Source of the DNA: JAHEME01 sp034435035
GTDB taxonomy: Bacteria > Chloroflexota > Anaerolineae > Aggregatilineales > UBA3940
DNA length: 64,000 bases
Direction: 5' to 3'
NCBI GenBank assembly: GCA_034435035.1
Contig: DAOTXW010000040.1
Coordinates: forward strand, 1 to 64,000
Shown piece after piece: positions 1 through 8,528 of the stretch (its first letter is position 1; every line of letters begins with the position of its first letter). The position numbers were made by a program, and so were the translations under genes. The notes beneath the pieces were generated by a model. It was not told the DNA's origin. It saw only the letters and a program-made list of their open reading frames with translations, and made no database searches.

Positions 1-19
1 GCCTGGCTCAGTGCCAGGC
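1..19 (+). promoter_or_regulatory. Hairpin upstream of rpsJ
   Basis: A perfect 7-bp stem (GCCTGGC/GCCAGGC) with a 5-nt loop ends 22 nt before the rpsJ start. It lies in the leader of the S10 operon or in the spacer after an upstream gene outside the window. No T-run follows it, so a simple terminator is unlikely. A role in ribosomal protein feedback is possible but is inference only. Confidence 0.4.
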
Positions 20-41
20 AGCCAGCCTGTGAGGAAATCGT

Positions 42-350
42 ATGGCTAAGCAAAAGATCCGCATTCGCCTGAAAGGTTACGACCACCGCGTGTTGGACGA
101 ATCCGCCCGCCGCATTGTGGAAGCAGCCGAACGCACTGGCGCCCGGGTTGTGGGCCCGGTGCCGCTTCCCACCCGTATCAAACGGTGGACTGTGCGCCGC
201 GGCCCTTTTATTGATAAGGACTCGCAGGAACACTTTGAGATGCGCATTCACAAGCGCATCATCGACGTGATGGATCCGGATGCCAAGACGATCGATACCC
301 TCACCCGCCTCAATCTGCCTGCAGGCGTTGATATCGAGATTCGGATCTAG
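42..350 (+). CDS. rpsJ: 30S ribosomal protein S10
   Basis: This 102-aa protein matches S10 over its full normal length. S10 is a 30S head protein and, as NusE, partners NusB in antitermination; nusB lies at 43249-43734 in this window. The start is supported by a GAGG-type ribosome binding site just upstream. It is the first gene of the S10-spc-alpha block, whose order follows the standard bacterial arrangement. Confidence 0.97.
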   Translation: MAKQKIRIRLKGYDHRVLDESARRIVEAAERTGARVVGPVPLPTRIKRWTVRRGPFIDKDSQEHFEMRIHKRIIDVMDPDAKTIDTLTRLNLPAGVDIEIRI

Positions 351-367
351 CCCGGAAAAGCAGGGGA

Positions 368-445
368 GCTGGCTGGAGGCAGCCAGCGTGGCGAAGGTGA
401 CATATCAGCTGGGGATGATGCGGGGTGGGTGCGGGTGTTCGCACC
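368..445 (+). promoter_or_regulatory. Two hairpins in the rpsJ-rplC spacer
   Basis: The 129-nt gap between rpsJ and rplC holds two perfect stems. One is 7 bp with a 6-nt loop (368-387) and the other is 6 bp with a 6-nt loop (428-445). Most neighbouring spacers are much shorter. Neither stem has a T-run. The element could pause transcription, bind a ribosomal protein or mark a processing site, but the sequence does not say which. Confidence 0.35.
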
Positions 446-479
446 TCCGGCCAGCAGTCTCCTTGGAGGCAGTGCCGCG

Positions 480-1193
480 ATGATAAAGGGCATCATTGGA
501 AAGAAGATCGGCATGACGCAGGTCTTCAACGACGCAGGTGTTGTGACGCCGGTTACGGTGATCCAGGCTGGCCCGTGCTGGGTTACCCAGATCAAAACGA
601 AGGAGAACGACGGTTACCTGTCTGTGCAGCTTGGCTTTGAAGAGATCGGCGCCGAAATCAGCGATCCTGAGAAGCGAGAGCGCAAGATTGAGCGCCGTCT
701 GAGCAAGCCCGAGCGTGGGCATCTGGGGTTGCTCAAGGCAGACGATGAGCATGCTCGCAAAGTGATGAAGAACGCTGTCCCGGCGCTCCGCCATCTGCGG
801 GAGTTCTTGGTGGACGATACGGGAGATATTGAAGAAGGGCAACAAATTACCGTCGAGGTCTTTCGGCCGGGCGACCGCGTTGATGTAGTAGGAACCAGCA
901 AAGGCAAAGGCTTCGCAGGTACGATCAAGCGCCATCACTTCAATCGTCAGCCCAAGACGCACGGTCAGTCTGACCGGGAGCGTGCTCCCGGGTCAGTGGG
1001 CTCCACCTCGACGCCGGGCCGCACGCTGAAGGGTCAGCGGATGGCCGGACGGATGGGCGGCGACCGTGTCACGGCACAGAACCTTGAGGTCGTCGTCGTT
1101 GATGCAGAGCGCAATCTGCTGGCTGTCAAGGGCAGCATCCCGGGCGCAAAGGGCGGCCTGGTGATGATCAGCCCTACAGTCAAGAAGCAGTAG
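480..1193 (+). CDS. rplC: 50S ribosomal protein L3
   Basis: The 237-aa product starts with MIKGIIGKKIGMTQ, the usual L3 N-terminus, at an ATG preceded by a GGAGG box. An in-frame GTG at 429 would add 17 unconserved residues and is rejected. L3 nucleates 50S assembly near the peptidyl transferase centre. The basic loop around SVGSTSTPGRTLKGQRMAG is the conserved extension that reaches into 23S rRNA. Confidence 0.97.
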   Translation: MIKGIIGKKIGMTQVFNDAGVVTPVTVIQAGPCWVTQIKTKENDGYLSVQLGFEEIGAEISDPEKRERKIERRLSKPERGHLGLLKADDEHARKVMKNAVPALRHLREFLVDDTGDIEEGQQITVEVFRPGDRVDVVGTSKGKGFAGTIKRHHFNRQPKTHGQSDRERAPGSVGSTSTPGRTLKGQRMAGRMGGDRVTAQNLEVVVVDAERNLLAVKGSIPGAKGGLVMISPTVKKQ

Positions 1194-1203
1194 AGGGTTT
1201 GTC

Positions 1204-1848
1204 ATGGCAATCATAATCCCTGTCAAGGATATGCGCGGGCGCGAAGTGGATACGGTGGAGCTCCCATCTGATATCTTCGAAGCCCCGATCAATGTGGGCC
1301 TGATGCATCAGCTGTATGTGCTGCAGATGGCCAATGCCCGCCTGGGCACACATCAGACCAAGACGCGCAGTGAGGTCAACCGCAGCAAGGCGAAATGGTT
1401 CCGCCAGAAGGGCACCGGCCGGGCGCGCCATGGCAGCCGCAATGCCCCCACCTTCGTGGGAGGAGGCATCGCACACGGGCCTCAGCCCCGTCAGTACACC
1501 AAGCAGATGCCGAAGAAGATGCGTCGCGCGGCGCTCCGCTCGGCTCTGTCCGCCAAGGCCGCTGAGGGCGAGATCGTGCTGGTGGACCGCTTTGAGCTGA
1601 GCGCTCCCAGGACACGGGACATCGTCGATGCATTATACATGCTGGTCGGTGACAGCAGCGCCCTCGTGCTGTTGGCCGCGCCGAACGACAACGTTGAGCT
1701 GTCGATGCGTAACCTCCCGGATGCTCGTTACATCCGCGCCAGCTATCTGAATGTGCGCGATCTGCTGAAGTACGACAAGCTGGTGGTCCCGTTGGATGCG
1801 CTGGATGTCATCCGTGGGTGGTTGGGCAAGCAGCCGAGGAGTGAGTAA
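1204..1848 (+). CDS. rplD: 50S ribosomal protein L4
   Basis: This is a 214-aa L4. The exit-tunnel loop is recognisable in the stretch KWFRQKGTGRARHGS. L4 binds 23S rRNA domain I and, in Escherichia coli, represses its own S10 operon; whether it does so here cannot be judged. It lies 10 nt after rplC. The stop codon sits 1 nt before the GTG start of rplW, so the two are probably translationally coupled. Confidence 0.97.
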   Translation: MAIIIPVKDMRGREVDTVELPSDIFEAPINVGLMHQLYVLQMANARLGTHQTKTRSEVNRSKAKWFRQKGTGRARHGSRNAPTFVGGGIAHGPQPRQYTKQMPKKMRRAALRSALSAKAAEGEIVLVDRFELSAPRTRDIVDALYMLVGDSSALVLLAAPNDNVELSMRNLPDARYIRASYLNVRDLLKYDKLVVPLDALDVIRGWLGKQPRSE

Positions 1849-1849
1849 C

Positions 1850-2146
1850 GTGAGCGAGCTACATCTTTACGATGTGATCCGCCGCCCTGTCGTCACCGAA
1901 AAAAGCGACCGGCTGGTCAACGACCTGAATGTCTACTGCTTCGAAGTGGACCTCCGTGCCAACAAAGCTCAGGTCAAGGAAGCGGTTGAGGCCATCTTCG
2001 ATGTCGAGGTGCTGAAGGTGCGCACGTCTGTGATGCCTGCCAAGATGGGGCGTCGAATGCGTAAGACGTATATCCGGCGTGGTGCCTGGAAGAAAGCTTA
2101 CGTCACGGTCACGCCCGGCCAGAAGATTGACCTGTTCGGGATCTAG
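1850..2146 (+). CDS. rplW: 50S ribosomal protein L23
   Basis: This is a 98-aa L23, which lies at the tunnel exit and docks trigger factor and SRP. The start chosen is GTG at 1850, directly after the rplD stop. It gives the family N-terminus SELHLYDVIRRPVVTEKS, and an AGGAGTGAG sequence lies upstream. Longer in-frame extensions back to 1796 overlap rplD and are not conserved. Confidence 0.96.
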   Translation: MSELHLYDVIRRPVVTEKSDRLVNDLNVYCFEVDLRANKAQVKEAVEAIFDVEVLKVRTSVMPAKMGRRMRKTYIRRGAWKKAYVTVTPGQKIDLFGI

Positions 2147-2192
2147 CGGGTGGGGCTGTCACCGCGGCAACAGTTGAGTTGAGGATACTCTA

Positions 2193-3032
2193 ATGGCGAT
2201 CAAGAAATACAAGCCCACTTCGCCGGGCCGGCGGGGGATGACGGGGCATGATTTTGACGAGATCACACGCTCAAAGCCTCAGAAGTCGCTTACGGTGCAT
2301 CTCCGCAAGCGCTCGGGACGCAATAACCAGGGCACGATCTCGGTTCGGCATCGCGGTGGTGGGCACCGCCGCCGCTACCGCATCATTGACTTCAAGCGTG
2401 ACAAGGCTGGCGTGCCGGGGCGCGTGGCGAGCATCGAGTACGATCCCAACCGATCTGCCCGGATCGCGCTGGTGGTTTATGCGGATGGTGAGAAGCGCTA
2501 CATTGTAGCGCCGCTCGGCCTGCAGGTTGGCAGCACGATTATGGCTGGCACTGAGGCGGAGATTCGCCCCGGAAATGCCCTGCCGATCCGCAGCATCCCG
2601 ATCGGCACGACGATTCACAACATCGAACTGCATCGCGGCAAAGGAGGGCAGTTGGTCCGGGCCGCGGGGGCTTCAGCGCAGCTGCTGGCCAAAGAAGGCG
2701 ACTATGCCCAGGTGCGCATGCCCAGCGGTGAGGTTCGTCGGATCCGCCAGGACAACATGGCGACTATCGGCCAGGTAGGCAACACCGATCACGGCAATGT
2801 TAAGATCGGCAAAGCAGGCCGAAAGCGCTGGATGGGGTGGCGTCCGACGGTGCGCGGAACGGCGATGGATCCCAACTCGCATCCGCATGGCGGCGGCGAG
2901 GGGCGCTCCGGGATCGGAATGCCCAGCCCCAAGACTCCCTGGGGAAAGCCCGCTCTTGGCCGCAAGACGCGCACCAACAAGAGCACGAATAAGTACATAG
3001 TTCGGCGGCGCGCTACCAAACGTCGCCGCTAG
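2193..3032 (+). CDS. rplB: 50S ribosomal protein L2
   Basis: This is a full-length 279-aa L2. The C-terminal NSHPHGGGEGR segment carries the conserved histidine near the peptidyl transferase centre. L2 is a primary 23S rRNA binder needed for subunit association and peptide-bond formation. The start ATG at 2193 follows GAGGATACTCTA. A 70-nt spacer with a good GGAGG separates it from rpsS. Confidence 0.97.
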   Translation: MAIKKYKPTSPGRRGMTGHDFDEITRSKPQKSLTVHLRKRSGRNNQGTISVRHRGGGHRRRYRIIDFKRDKAGVPGRVASIEYDPNRSARIALVVYADGEKRYIVAPLGLQVGSTIMAGTEAEIRPGNALPIRSIPIGTTIHNIELHRGKGGQLVRAAGASAQLLAKEGDYAQVRMPSGEVRRIRQDNMATIGQVGNTDHGNVKIGKAGRKRWMGWRPTVRGTAMDPNSHPHGGGEGRSGIGMPSPKTPWGKPALGRKTRTNKSTNKYIVRRRATKRRR

Positions 3033-3102
3033 AGACAGTGCGCTGGCTCCCTGAGGAGGCCCGGCGCAGTCCCGGCTGAACCGGTGTAACTGGAGGATTG
3101 CG

Positions 3103-3378
3103 ATGTCACGCAGTTTGAAGAAGGGGCCCTTCATCAGCCCCCGGCTGCTGGAAAAGATCGAGAAGATGAATGCCGCCGGCGAGAAGAAAGTCATCCGCAC
3201 CTGGAGCCGGGCCTCCGTCATCTTCCCACAGATGGTGGGGCACACGATCGCTGTGCATGATGGGCGGCGGCATGTCCCCATCTATGTGACTGAGAACATG
3301 GTTGGGCACCGCCTGGGTGAGTTCGCGCCAACCCGGACGTTCCGCGGGCACTTCGCGCGGGAAAAGAAGGTGAAGTAG
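3103..3378 (+). CDS. rpsS: 30S ribosomal protein S19
   Basis: This is a 91-aa S19 starting MSRSLKKGPFI, the standard N-terminus. It contains the conserved TWSRASVIFPQMVGHTIAVH core and ends in KKVK. S19 pairs with S13 in the 30S head. CTGGAGGA lies about 7 nt upstream of the ATG. Confidence 0.97.
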   Translation: MSRSLKKGPFISPRLLEKIEKMNAAGEKKVIRTWSRASVIFPQMVGHTIAVHDGRRHVPIYVTENMVGHRLGEFAPTRTFRGHFAREKKVK

Positions 3379-3380
3379 CT

Positions 3381-3770
3381 ATGGACGTGCGAGCGATTGC
3401 GCATTACCTGCCGATCTCACCGCAGAAGGTGCGCCTGGTATGCGACCAGGTGCGGGGTATGCCGGCGCTGGATGCTATCGATGTATTGAAGTTCATGCCG
3501 CAGAAGGGTGCGGGTCTGGTGCTCAAGGTAGTTAAGAGCGCGGTGGCCAATGCAGAGAACAACTTTGAGCTGGATCCGACCCGGCTGATGATCACGCAGA
3601 TCTACGCCAATGAGGGCCCCCGGCGCCCGTGGCGGCGCTTTGGGGCACGCGGCCGCTTCAAACCGTGGATCCGCCGCACATCGCATGTGACTGTCGTAGT
3701 CACCGAGAGCCAGCCAGAGGCCGGTGCAGAGGCGCCATCGGGCCGGAAGACCAGAAACCAGGAGAAGTAG
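3381..3770 (+). CDS. rplV: 50S ribosomal protein L22
   Basis: This is a 129-aa L22 with the tunnel beta-hairpin region RRPWRRFGARGRFKPWIRRTSH. It starts 2 nt after rpsS, indicating coupling. The C-terminal tail, rich in glutamate and alanine, is slightly longer than in E. coli. The hairpin tip lines the exit tunnel and is the usual site of macrolide-resistance insertions; none is evident. Confidence 0.97.
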   Translation: MDVRAIAHYLPISPQKVRLVCDQVRGMPALDAIDVLKFMPQKGAGLVLKVVKSAVANAENNFELDPTRLMITQIYANEGPRRPWRRFGARGRFKPWIRRTSHVTVVVTESQPEAGAEAPSGRKTRNQEK

Positions 3771-3773
3771 GCT

Positions 3774-4445
3774 ATGGGACGCAAAGTACACCCGATCGGC
3801 TACCGACTGAAGGTGATCAAAGACTGGAATGCGCGCTGGTATGCAGATGGCAGCCGCTATGGGGCGCTGCTGCAAGAAGACCTGAAGATCCGCCGCGCGA
3901 TCGATTCGCTCCAGGAGAGCGCCGGTGTCTCCAAGGTGGAGATTGAGCGCTATCCCAACCAGGTGCTGATCACGCTGCACACAGCCCGCCCGGGGATTGT
4001 CATTGGGCGCAAGGGCGAGGCGGTTAAGAAGCTGCGTCAGGACCTTGAGGCGGTGGCGGACGGCAAGAAAGTCAAGATCGAGGTCGAGGAGATCGCGGCC
4101 CCGGACCTGGACGCGCTGCTGGTGGCACAGAATATCGCGGGGCAGATGGAGCGCCGCATTTCGCACAGCCGCGCGATGAAGCGCGCTGTCCAGCAGGCCA
4201 TTCGGCAGGGTGCGCTGGGCATCCGCATCGCGGTTGGTGGGCGCCTGGCGGGCTCCGAGATGGCCCGCCGCGAAACGGTGCAGGAAGGCCAGGTGCCTTT
4301 GACGACCCTGCGGGCGGACATCGACTTCGGGTTCGCCGAGGCCCTGACAACTTATGGCCGCATCGGGGTGAAGGTCTGGATTTATAAAGGCGAGATCCTG
4401 GTTGAGGAAGAAGCCGAGTCGACCGGGGTGTATGTCAGCCAGTGA
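3774..4445 (+). CDS. rpsC: 30S ribosomal protein S3
   Basis: This is a 223-aa S3 starting MGRKVHPIGYRLKVIKDW. The KH domain shows the GXXG loop in VIGRKGEAVKKL, and the C-terminal S3 domain ends at the AESTGVYV region. S3 forms the mRNA entry channel with S4 and S5. It begins 3 nt after rplV. Confidence 0.97.
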   Translation: MGRKVHPIGYRLKVIKDWNARWYADGSRYGALLQEDLKIRRAIDSLQESAGVSKVEIERYPNQVLITLHTARPGIVIGRKGEAVKKLRQDLEAVADGKKVKIEVEEIAAPDLDALLVAQNIAGQMERRISHSRAMKRAVQQAIRQGALGIRIAVGGRLAGSEMARRETVQEGQVPLTTLRADIDFGFAEALTTYGRIGVKVWIYKGEILVEEEAESTGVYVSQ

Positions 4446-4530
4446 CACTTGATTCTCAGTGCGAGGGCGAGGTGGCCGGGCTGCTGTTGAAACGGGGGCT
4501 GCGCTGCCGCGCTGTGTGGAGACGTGCACG

Positions 4531-4968
4531 ATGTTAATGCCAAAACGTGTCAAATATCGCAAGCAGTTCCGCGGCCGGATGAAGGGCAAAGCGACGCGCG
4601 GCAACAAGGTCGATTTCGGTGAGGTTGGGCTCCTGTCCCTGGAGCCGGCCTGGATCACCAGCCGGCAGATCGAAGCAGCGCGCCGCGCGATCACGCGCCA
4701 CCTGAAGCGCCGGGGCACGGTCTATATCCGGATCTTCCCGGACAAGCCCGTCACTGCCAAGCCTGCCGAGACTCGCATGGGTAAGGGCAAGGGGTCGGTC
4801 GAACACTGGGTGGCTGTGATCAAGCCCGGCCGCGTCCTGTTTGAAGTGGGTGGGGTGGACCACGCAACGGCTGAAGAGGCGCTGATGCGCGCCGCCTATA
4901 AAATGCCCGTGCGGACCAAGATCGTCAAACGGATTGATCCCGTTTCGGGTGTGGAGGTGAGTGGCTGA
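4531..4968 (+). CDS. rplP: 50S ribosomal protein L16
   Basis: This is a 145-aa L16 that starts MLMPKRVKYRKQFRG at the ATG at 4531. An in-frame start at 4459 would add 24 unconserved residues. L16 organises the A-site region of the 50S subunit. Its TGA stop overlaps the rpmC ATG by one base, which points to coupled translation. Confidence 0.96.
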   Translation: MLMPKRVKYRKQFRGRMKGKATRGNKVDFGEVGLLSLEPAWITSRQIEAARRAITRHLKRRGTVYIRIFPDKPVTAKPAETRMGKGKGSVEHWVAVIKPGRVLFEVGGVDHATAEEALMRAAYKMPVRTKIVKRIDPVSGVEVSG

Positions 4969-5186
4969 TGAGGACTTCAGAGCTGCGTGATCTACCGGTG
5001 GAAGACCTGGTCCGCCGGCTGGATGAAGCCAAGGAGGAGTATTTCAACCTCCGCTTCCAGCGCGAATCGGGCCAGCTTGAGGATACTAACCGTCTGCGCG
5101 TCGTCAGACGCAACATCGCGCGCATCTACACGATTATGCGTGAGAATGAAATGCGGCAGGCGGCCCAGGAGGCGAGCAATGGCTAA
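4968..5186 (+). CDS. rpmC: 50S ribosomal protein L29
   Basis: This is a 72-aa L29 beginning MRTSELRDLPVEDLVRRLDEAKEE, an all-helical protein beside L23 at the tunnel exit. It overlaps rplP by 1 nt and rpsQ by 8 nt. The conserved RVVRRNIARI motif lies in the second helix. Confidence 0.96.
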   Translation: MRTSELRDLPVEDLVRRLDEAKEEYFNLRFQRESGQLEDTNRLRVVRRNIARIYTIMRENEMRQAAQEASNG

Positions 5187-5517
5187 TACCCGGCGGCGGC
5201 TGACCGGCCAGGTAGTCAGCAACAAGATGCAGAAGACCGTGGTGGTGCAGATCAAGCGGGCCTATCGGCACCCGCTGTACGGCAAGACGGTCTACCAGTA
5301 CCGGAAGTTCATGGCGCATGATGAAAAGAACGCCTGTGAGATCGGCGACGAAGTCATCATCGTGGAATCGCGCCCGCTGAGCAAGAATAAGCGCTGGGTG
5401 GTGCAGCAAATCCTGCGTGAGGACCTGAGCGCACGCACGGCTTCCATCGAGGAGGTGGCCGCGGTGCCCGACGCAGAGGATGACTCACACGAAGCCGACG
5501 ACTCCGGCGAAGAATAG
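5179..5517 (+). CDS. rpsQ: 30S ribosomal protein S17
   Basis: This is a 112-aa S17 starting MANTRRRLTGQVVSNKMQKT at 5179, overlapping the end of rpmC. The OB-fold core matches the family. An acidic tail of roughly 25 residues (DAEDDSHEADDSGEE) makes it longer than the 84-aa E. coli protein. A GGAGG upstream supports the start. Confidence 0.95.
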   Translation: MANTRRRLTGQVVSNKMQKTVVVQIKRAYRHPLYGKTVYQYRKFMAHDEKNACEIGDEVIIVESRPLSKNKRWVVQQILREDLSARTASIEEVAAVPDAEDDSHEADDSGEE

Positions 5518-5541
5518 GCCCGGGGTTACCAGGGGGAAGCC

Positions 5542-5916
5542 ATGATTCAGCAAGAGAGTCGGCTCAAAGTTGCCGACAATAGTGGAGCAAGGGAAATCCT
5601 GACCATCCGGGTGCTGGGCGGATCGACCCGCTTCTACGGAGCCATCGGCGATGTTGTGGTGGCCACCGTCAAGAGCGCGCAGCCCAATGCAGTGGTCAAG
5701 AAGGGCGACGTGGTGCACGCCGTGATCGTCCGTACCACCAAGGAGCTGCGGCGCGAGGATGGGTCGTACATCCGCTTCGATGATAATGCGGCGGTGATCC
5801 TGCAGGAGCCGGGCAGCAAAAGCCCCAAGGGAACGCGCATCTTCGGGCCGGTCGCGCGCGAGCTGCGGGATGCCGGGTTCATGAAGATTATCTCGCTGGC
5901 ACCGGAAGTGCTTTAA
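5542..5916 (+). CDS. rplN: 50S ribosomal protein L14
   Basis: This is a 124-aa L14 with the typical MIQQESRLKVADNSGAREI start and the GSKSPKGTRIFGPVARELR segment. L14 lies at the inter-subunit face and binds the silencing factor RsfS. It starts 24 nt after rpsQ. Confidence 0.97.
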   Translation: MIQQESRLKVADNSGAREILTIRVLGGSTRFYGAIGDVVVATVKSAQPNAVVKKGDVVHAVIVRTTKELRREDGSYIRFDDNAAVILQEPGSKSPKGTRIFGPVARELRDAGFMKIISLAPEVL

Positions 5917-5926
5917 GAGGACGGCA

Positions 5927-6262
5927 ATGAGTCAGTACAAGTCAAACATTAAGCGGGATGATACTGTGCTGGTGATAGCCGGCAATGACCATGGGGCAAG
6001 AGGGCGGGTGTTGCGCGTGCTGGCCAAGGACAAACGCATTGTTGTGGAGTCCGTCAACATTCGCAAGAAGCACCAGCGTCCTGTGCAGGCAGGTCGCGGG
6101 CAGGTGCAGGCTGGCATCGTGCAGTTCGAAGCAGCTATTGACATCTCAAATGTCATGCTGATCTGCCCACAGTGTGACCAGCCGACCCGTGTTGGGCGGC
6201 GGCGTGGTGAAAGCGGCGGCGTAGTGCGCGTCTGCAAGAAGTGCGGGAAGGATATTGACTGA
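5927..6262 (+). CDS. rplX: 50S ribosomal protein L24, zinc-ribbon form
   Basis: This is a 111-aa L24. After the KOW-containing N-terminal half, Cys80, Cys83, Cys103 and Cys106 form two CxxC pairs of the zinc-ribbon version. The final base of the stop codon is the first base of the rplE ATG. Confidence 0.96.
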   Translation: MSQYKSNIKRDDTVLVIAGNDHGARGRVLRVLAKDKRIVVESVNIRKKHQRPVQAGRGQVQAGIVQFEAAIDISNVMLICPQCDQPTRVGRRRGESGGVVRVCKKCGKDID

Positions 6263-6831
6263 TGCACAGGCTGAAGAAGTATTACGAGAGCAGCGTGCGC
6301 CCGGCGCTCATTAAGCATTTTGCCTACGCCAACGTGATGCAGGCGCCGCGGGTCTCCAAGGTGGTGGTCAATATTGGGGTCGGGGAGGCGCTGGATAATG
6401 CCAAGACCCTGGACGCCGCCGTCGAGGACCTGCGCAAGATCACCGGGCAGAAGCCAATCATCACCCGTGCCCGTAAGAGCATCGCTGCGTTCAAGCTGCG
6501 CGAGGGGCGCGCGATTGGCGTCAAGGTGACCCTGCGGGGAGAGCATATGTGGGCCTTCCTGGATCGCCTGATGAATGTGGCCCTGCCGCGCACGCGGGAC
6601 TTCCGCGGCATCCCTCCGTCAAGTTTTGATGGCCGTGGGAACTATACGCTGGGCCTTCGTGAGCAGATCCTGTTCCCGGAGATCGAATACGATAAGATCG
6701 ACAAGGTGCGCGGCATGGAGATCAGCATCGTTACGACGGCCCGGTCAGATGAAGAAGGCCGGGAGCTGCTGCGCCTGCTGGGGATGCCATTCCGGGATCT
6801 GCAGGTGTCGGTTCCGCGGTACCAGAGCTAG
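6262..6831 (+). CDS. rplE: 50S ribosomal protein L5
   Basis: This is a 189-aa L5 with the conserved KVVVNIGVGEALDNAK and GQKPIITRARKSIAAFKLREG segments. L5 binds 5S rRNA and contacts S13 across the subunit bridge. It overlaps rplX by one base (TGATG). Confidence 0.97.
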   Translation: MHRLKKYYESSVRPALIKHFAYANVMQAPRVSKVVVNIGVGEALDNAKTLDAAVEDLRKITGQKPIITRARKSIAAFKLREGRAIGVKVTLRGEHMWAFLDRLMNVALPRTRDFRGIPPSSFDGRGNYTLGLREQILFPEIEYDKIDKVRGMEISIVTTARSDEEGRELLRLLGMPFRDLQVSVPRYQS

Positions 6832-6854
6832 CAGAGGATAACAGGGAGCAGGCA

Positions 6855-7037
6855 ATGGCAAAGAAGTGTATGTCCCATCGCGAACAGAACCGCAAGTTCA
6901 AGGTGCGCGAGCACAACCGCTGCCAGCGCTGTGGCCGTCCGCGCGGCTATATTCGCAGGTTCCGACTGTGCAGGATTTGCTTCCGTGAACTGGCGCTCAG
7001 GGGAGACATCCCCGGCGTGGCGAAGGCCAGCTGGTAG
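6855..7037 (+). CDS. rpsN: 30S ribosomal protein S14, type Z
   Basis: This is the short 60-aa zinc-binding S14. Cys23, Cys26, Cys39 and Cys42 make the ribbon. The long zinc-free S14 used by many bacteria under zinc limitation is not in this window. An AGGGAGCAGGC sequence precedes the ATG. Confidence 0.97.
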   Translation: MAKKCMSHREQNRKFKVREHNRCQRCGRPRGYIRRFRLCRICFRELALRGDIPGVAKASW

Positions 7038-7058
7038 GGCGGCAGGAGAGAGACCGGT

Positions 7059-7466
7059 ATGTACGTAAACGATCCCATAGCCGATATGCTGACGCGCATG
7101 CGCAACGCCCTGATGGTCGGGCATGACGAGGTGGCTATCCCGCACTCGCGCATGAAGGAAGAAATCGCCCGTATTCTCAAAGAAGAGGGGTACATCGAAG
7201 ACTATCGTGTCGGCGATGAAAGCCCCTTCCGTTGGCTGACTGTGCGTCTCAAATACACGGGCGCGCGGCGTGAACGCCGCCCGCTGATCACCGACCTGAA
7301 GCGCGTCAGCAAACCGGGTCGCCGAATCTACACCAGCTACCGGGATATTCCCTGGGTGCTGAGCGGGATGGGAATCGCCATCCTGACTACGCCCAAGGGA
7401 GTCATGACCGGACAGCAGGCTCGCCGCGAGCGGGTTGGCGGCGAAGTCCTGTGCTATGTCTGGTAG
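7059..7466 (+). CDS. rpsH: 30S ribosomal protein S8
   Basis: This is a 135-aa S8 starting MYVNDPIADMLTRMRNA, with the C-terminal RNA-binding segment GIAILTTPKGVMTGQQARRERVGGEVLCYVW. S8 binds 16S rRNA helix 21 and in E. coli represses the spc operon. It begins 21 nt after rpsN. Confidence 0.97.
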   Translation: MYVNDPIADMLTRMRNALMVGHDEVAIPHSRMKEEIARILKEEGYIEDYRVGDESPFRWLTVRLKYTGARRERRPLITDLKRVSKPGRRIYTSYRDIPWVLSGMGIAILTTPKGVMTGQQARRERVGGEVLCYVW

Positions 7467-7481
7467 GGCAGGGGGTTCAGA

Positions 7482-8027
7482 ATGTCCCGTATAGGCAAGA
7501 AACCGATTCCCATCCCGGCAGGCGTGAGTGTCACAATTGAGGGTAGCCGGGTAACCGTCAAGGGGCCCAAGGGCGAACTGAGCCGGCAACTGAATACGCA
7601 GATCGCTGTGGCGCAGGATGATGGAGTCCTGACCGTTTCCCGGCCATCCGATCAGCGCCACCATCGCCAGCTGCATGGGCTCACCCGCGCACTGCTGAGC
7701 AACATGGTGGTGGGTGTGAGCGAGGGCTTCGAGATTCGCCTGGTGATCACCGGTACTGGCTACCGCGCTGAGATGGAGGGCCCGAACCTGCGGCTGTCGC
7801 TGGGCTATTCCCATGACATCCTAGTCATGCCCCCGCCTGGCATCAAGTTCCAGGTGGACAACCGCGGCGCACTGGTGATCCTCACCTCCCATAACAAGGA
7901 ACTGATCGGTCAGGTGGCGGCAGATATCCGTCGGCTGCGGCCGCCCGAGCCCTACAAGGGCAAGGGCATCAGCTATGAGAATGAAGTGATCCGCCGCAAG
8001 ACAGGCAAGTCCAAGATTGGCGGCTAA
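7482..8027 (+). CDS. rplF: 50S ribosomal protein L6
   Basis: This is a 181-aa L6 with the usual two repeated domains. It starts MSRIGKKPIPIPAGV and ends in the YKGKGISYENEVIRRKTGKS region near the sarcin-ricin loop. A 96-nt spacer containing a strong hairpin follows before rplR. Confidence 0.97.
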   Translation: MSRIGKKPIPIPAGVSVTIEGSRVTVKGPKGELSRQLNTQIAVAQDDGVLTVSRPSDQRHHRQLHGLTRALLSNMVVGVSEGFEIRLVITGTGYRAEMEGPNLRLSLGYSHDILVMPPPGIKFQVDNRGALVILTSHNKELIGQVAADIRRLRPPEPYKGKGISYENEVIRRKTGKSKIGG

Positions 8028-8063
8028 CGGGGTGGGGGCGTGCGTGGATGCGCCCGCCTCTGC

Positions 8064-8087
8064 CCTGGGCAGCGGCGCTGCCCTAGG
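8064..8087 (+). promoter_or_regulatory. Hairpin in the rplF-rplR spacer
   Basis: A perfect 7-bp stem (GGGCAGC/GCTGCCC, loop GGC) is extended by CCT/AGG across one bulged T. It lies in an unusually long 96-nt gap inside the spc group. It has no T-run, so it is more likely an RNA processing, pausing or mRNA-stability element than a full terminator. Confidence 0.35.
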
Positions 8088-8123
8088 CCAACCGTTACCA
8101 TACTTTGCGCAGGAGAGACGGTG

Positions 8124-8486
8124 ATGTCAGAAAAGAGCCAGCAGGCGCGTGAGCGTCGGCATCAGCGTGTCAGACGTCGTGTGATCGGGACAACCGAACG
8201 CCCGCGTCTGAATGTGTTCCGCAGCGATAAGCACATCTATGCCCAGGTGATCGATGACAGCGTTGGGCATACCCTGGCGTCGGCTTCGACGGTTGATGTC
8301 GAACTGCGGGGCGAGGTTGCGAAGAAATCCAAGTCGGAGGCTGCCGGGCTGGTTGGTAAGCTGGTTGCCCGGCGTGCGCTGGAGGCTGGAGTCAAGAAAG
8401 TCGTCTTCGATCGCGGCGGCTATCAGTATCACGGACGGGTTAAGGCGCTGGCCGAGGCGGCTCGCGAAGGCGGATTGGACTTCTAG
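8124..8486 (+). CDS. rplR: 50S ribosomal protein L18
   Basis: This is a 120-aa L18 starting at the ATG at 8124 (MSEKSQQARERRHQRVRRRV), preceded by AGGAGAGACGGTG. The frame is open upstream to 8040, but that stretch is unconserved and forms the hairpin spacer. L18 delivers 5S rRNA with L5. The C-terminus ends in the usual ALAEAAREGGLDF. Confidence 0.96.
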   Translation: MSEKSQQARERRHQRVRRRVIGTTERPRLNVFRSDKHIYAQVIDDSVGHTLASASTVDVELRGEVAKKSKSEAAGLVGKLVARRALEAGVKKVVFDRGGYQYHGRVKALAEAAREGGLDF

Positions 8487-8528
8487 TAGGCGCCGGCGCA
8501 AGCCTGCGCGTGAGCAGTGGAGACAGAT

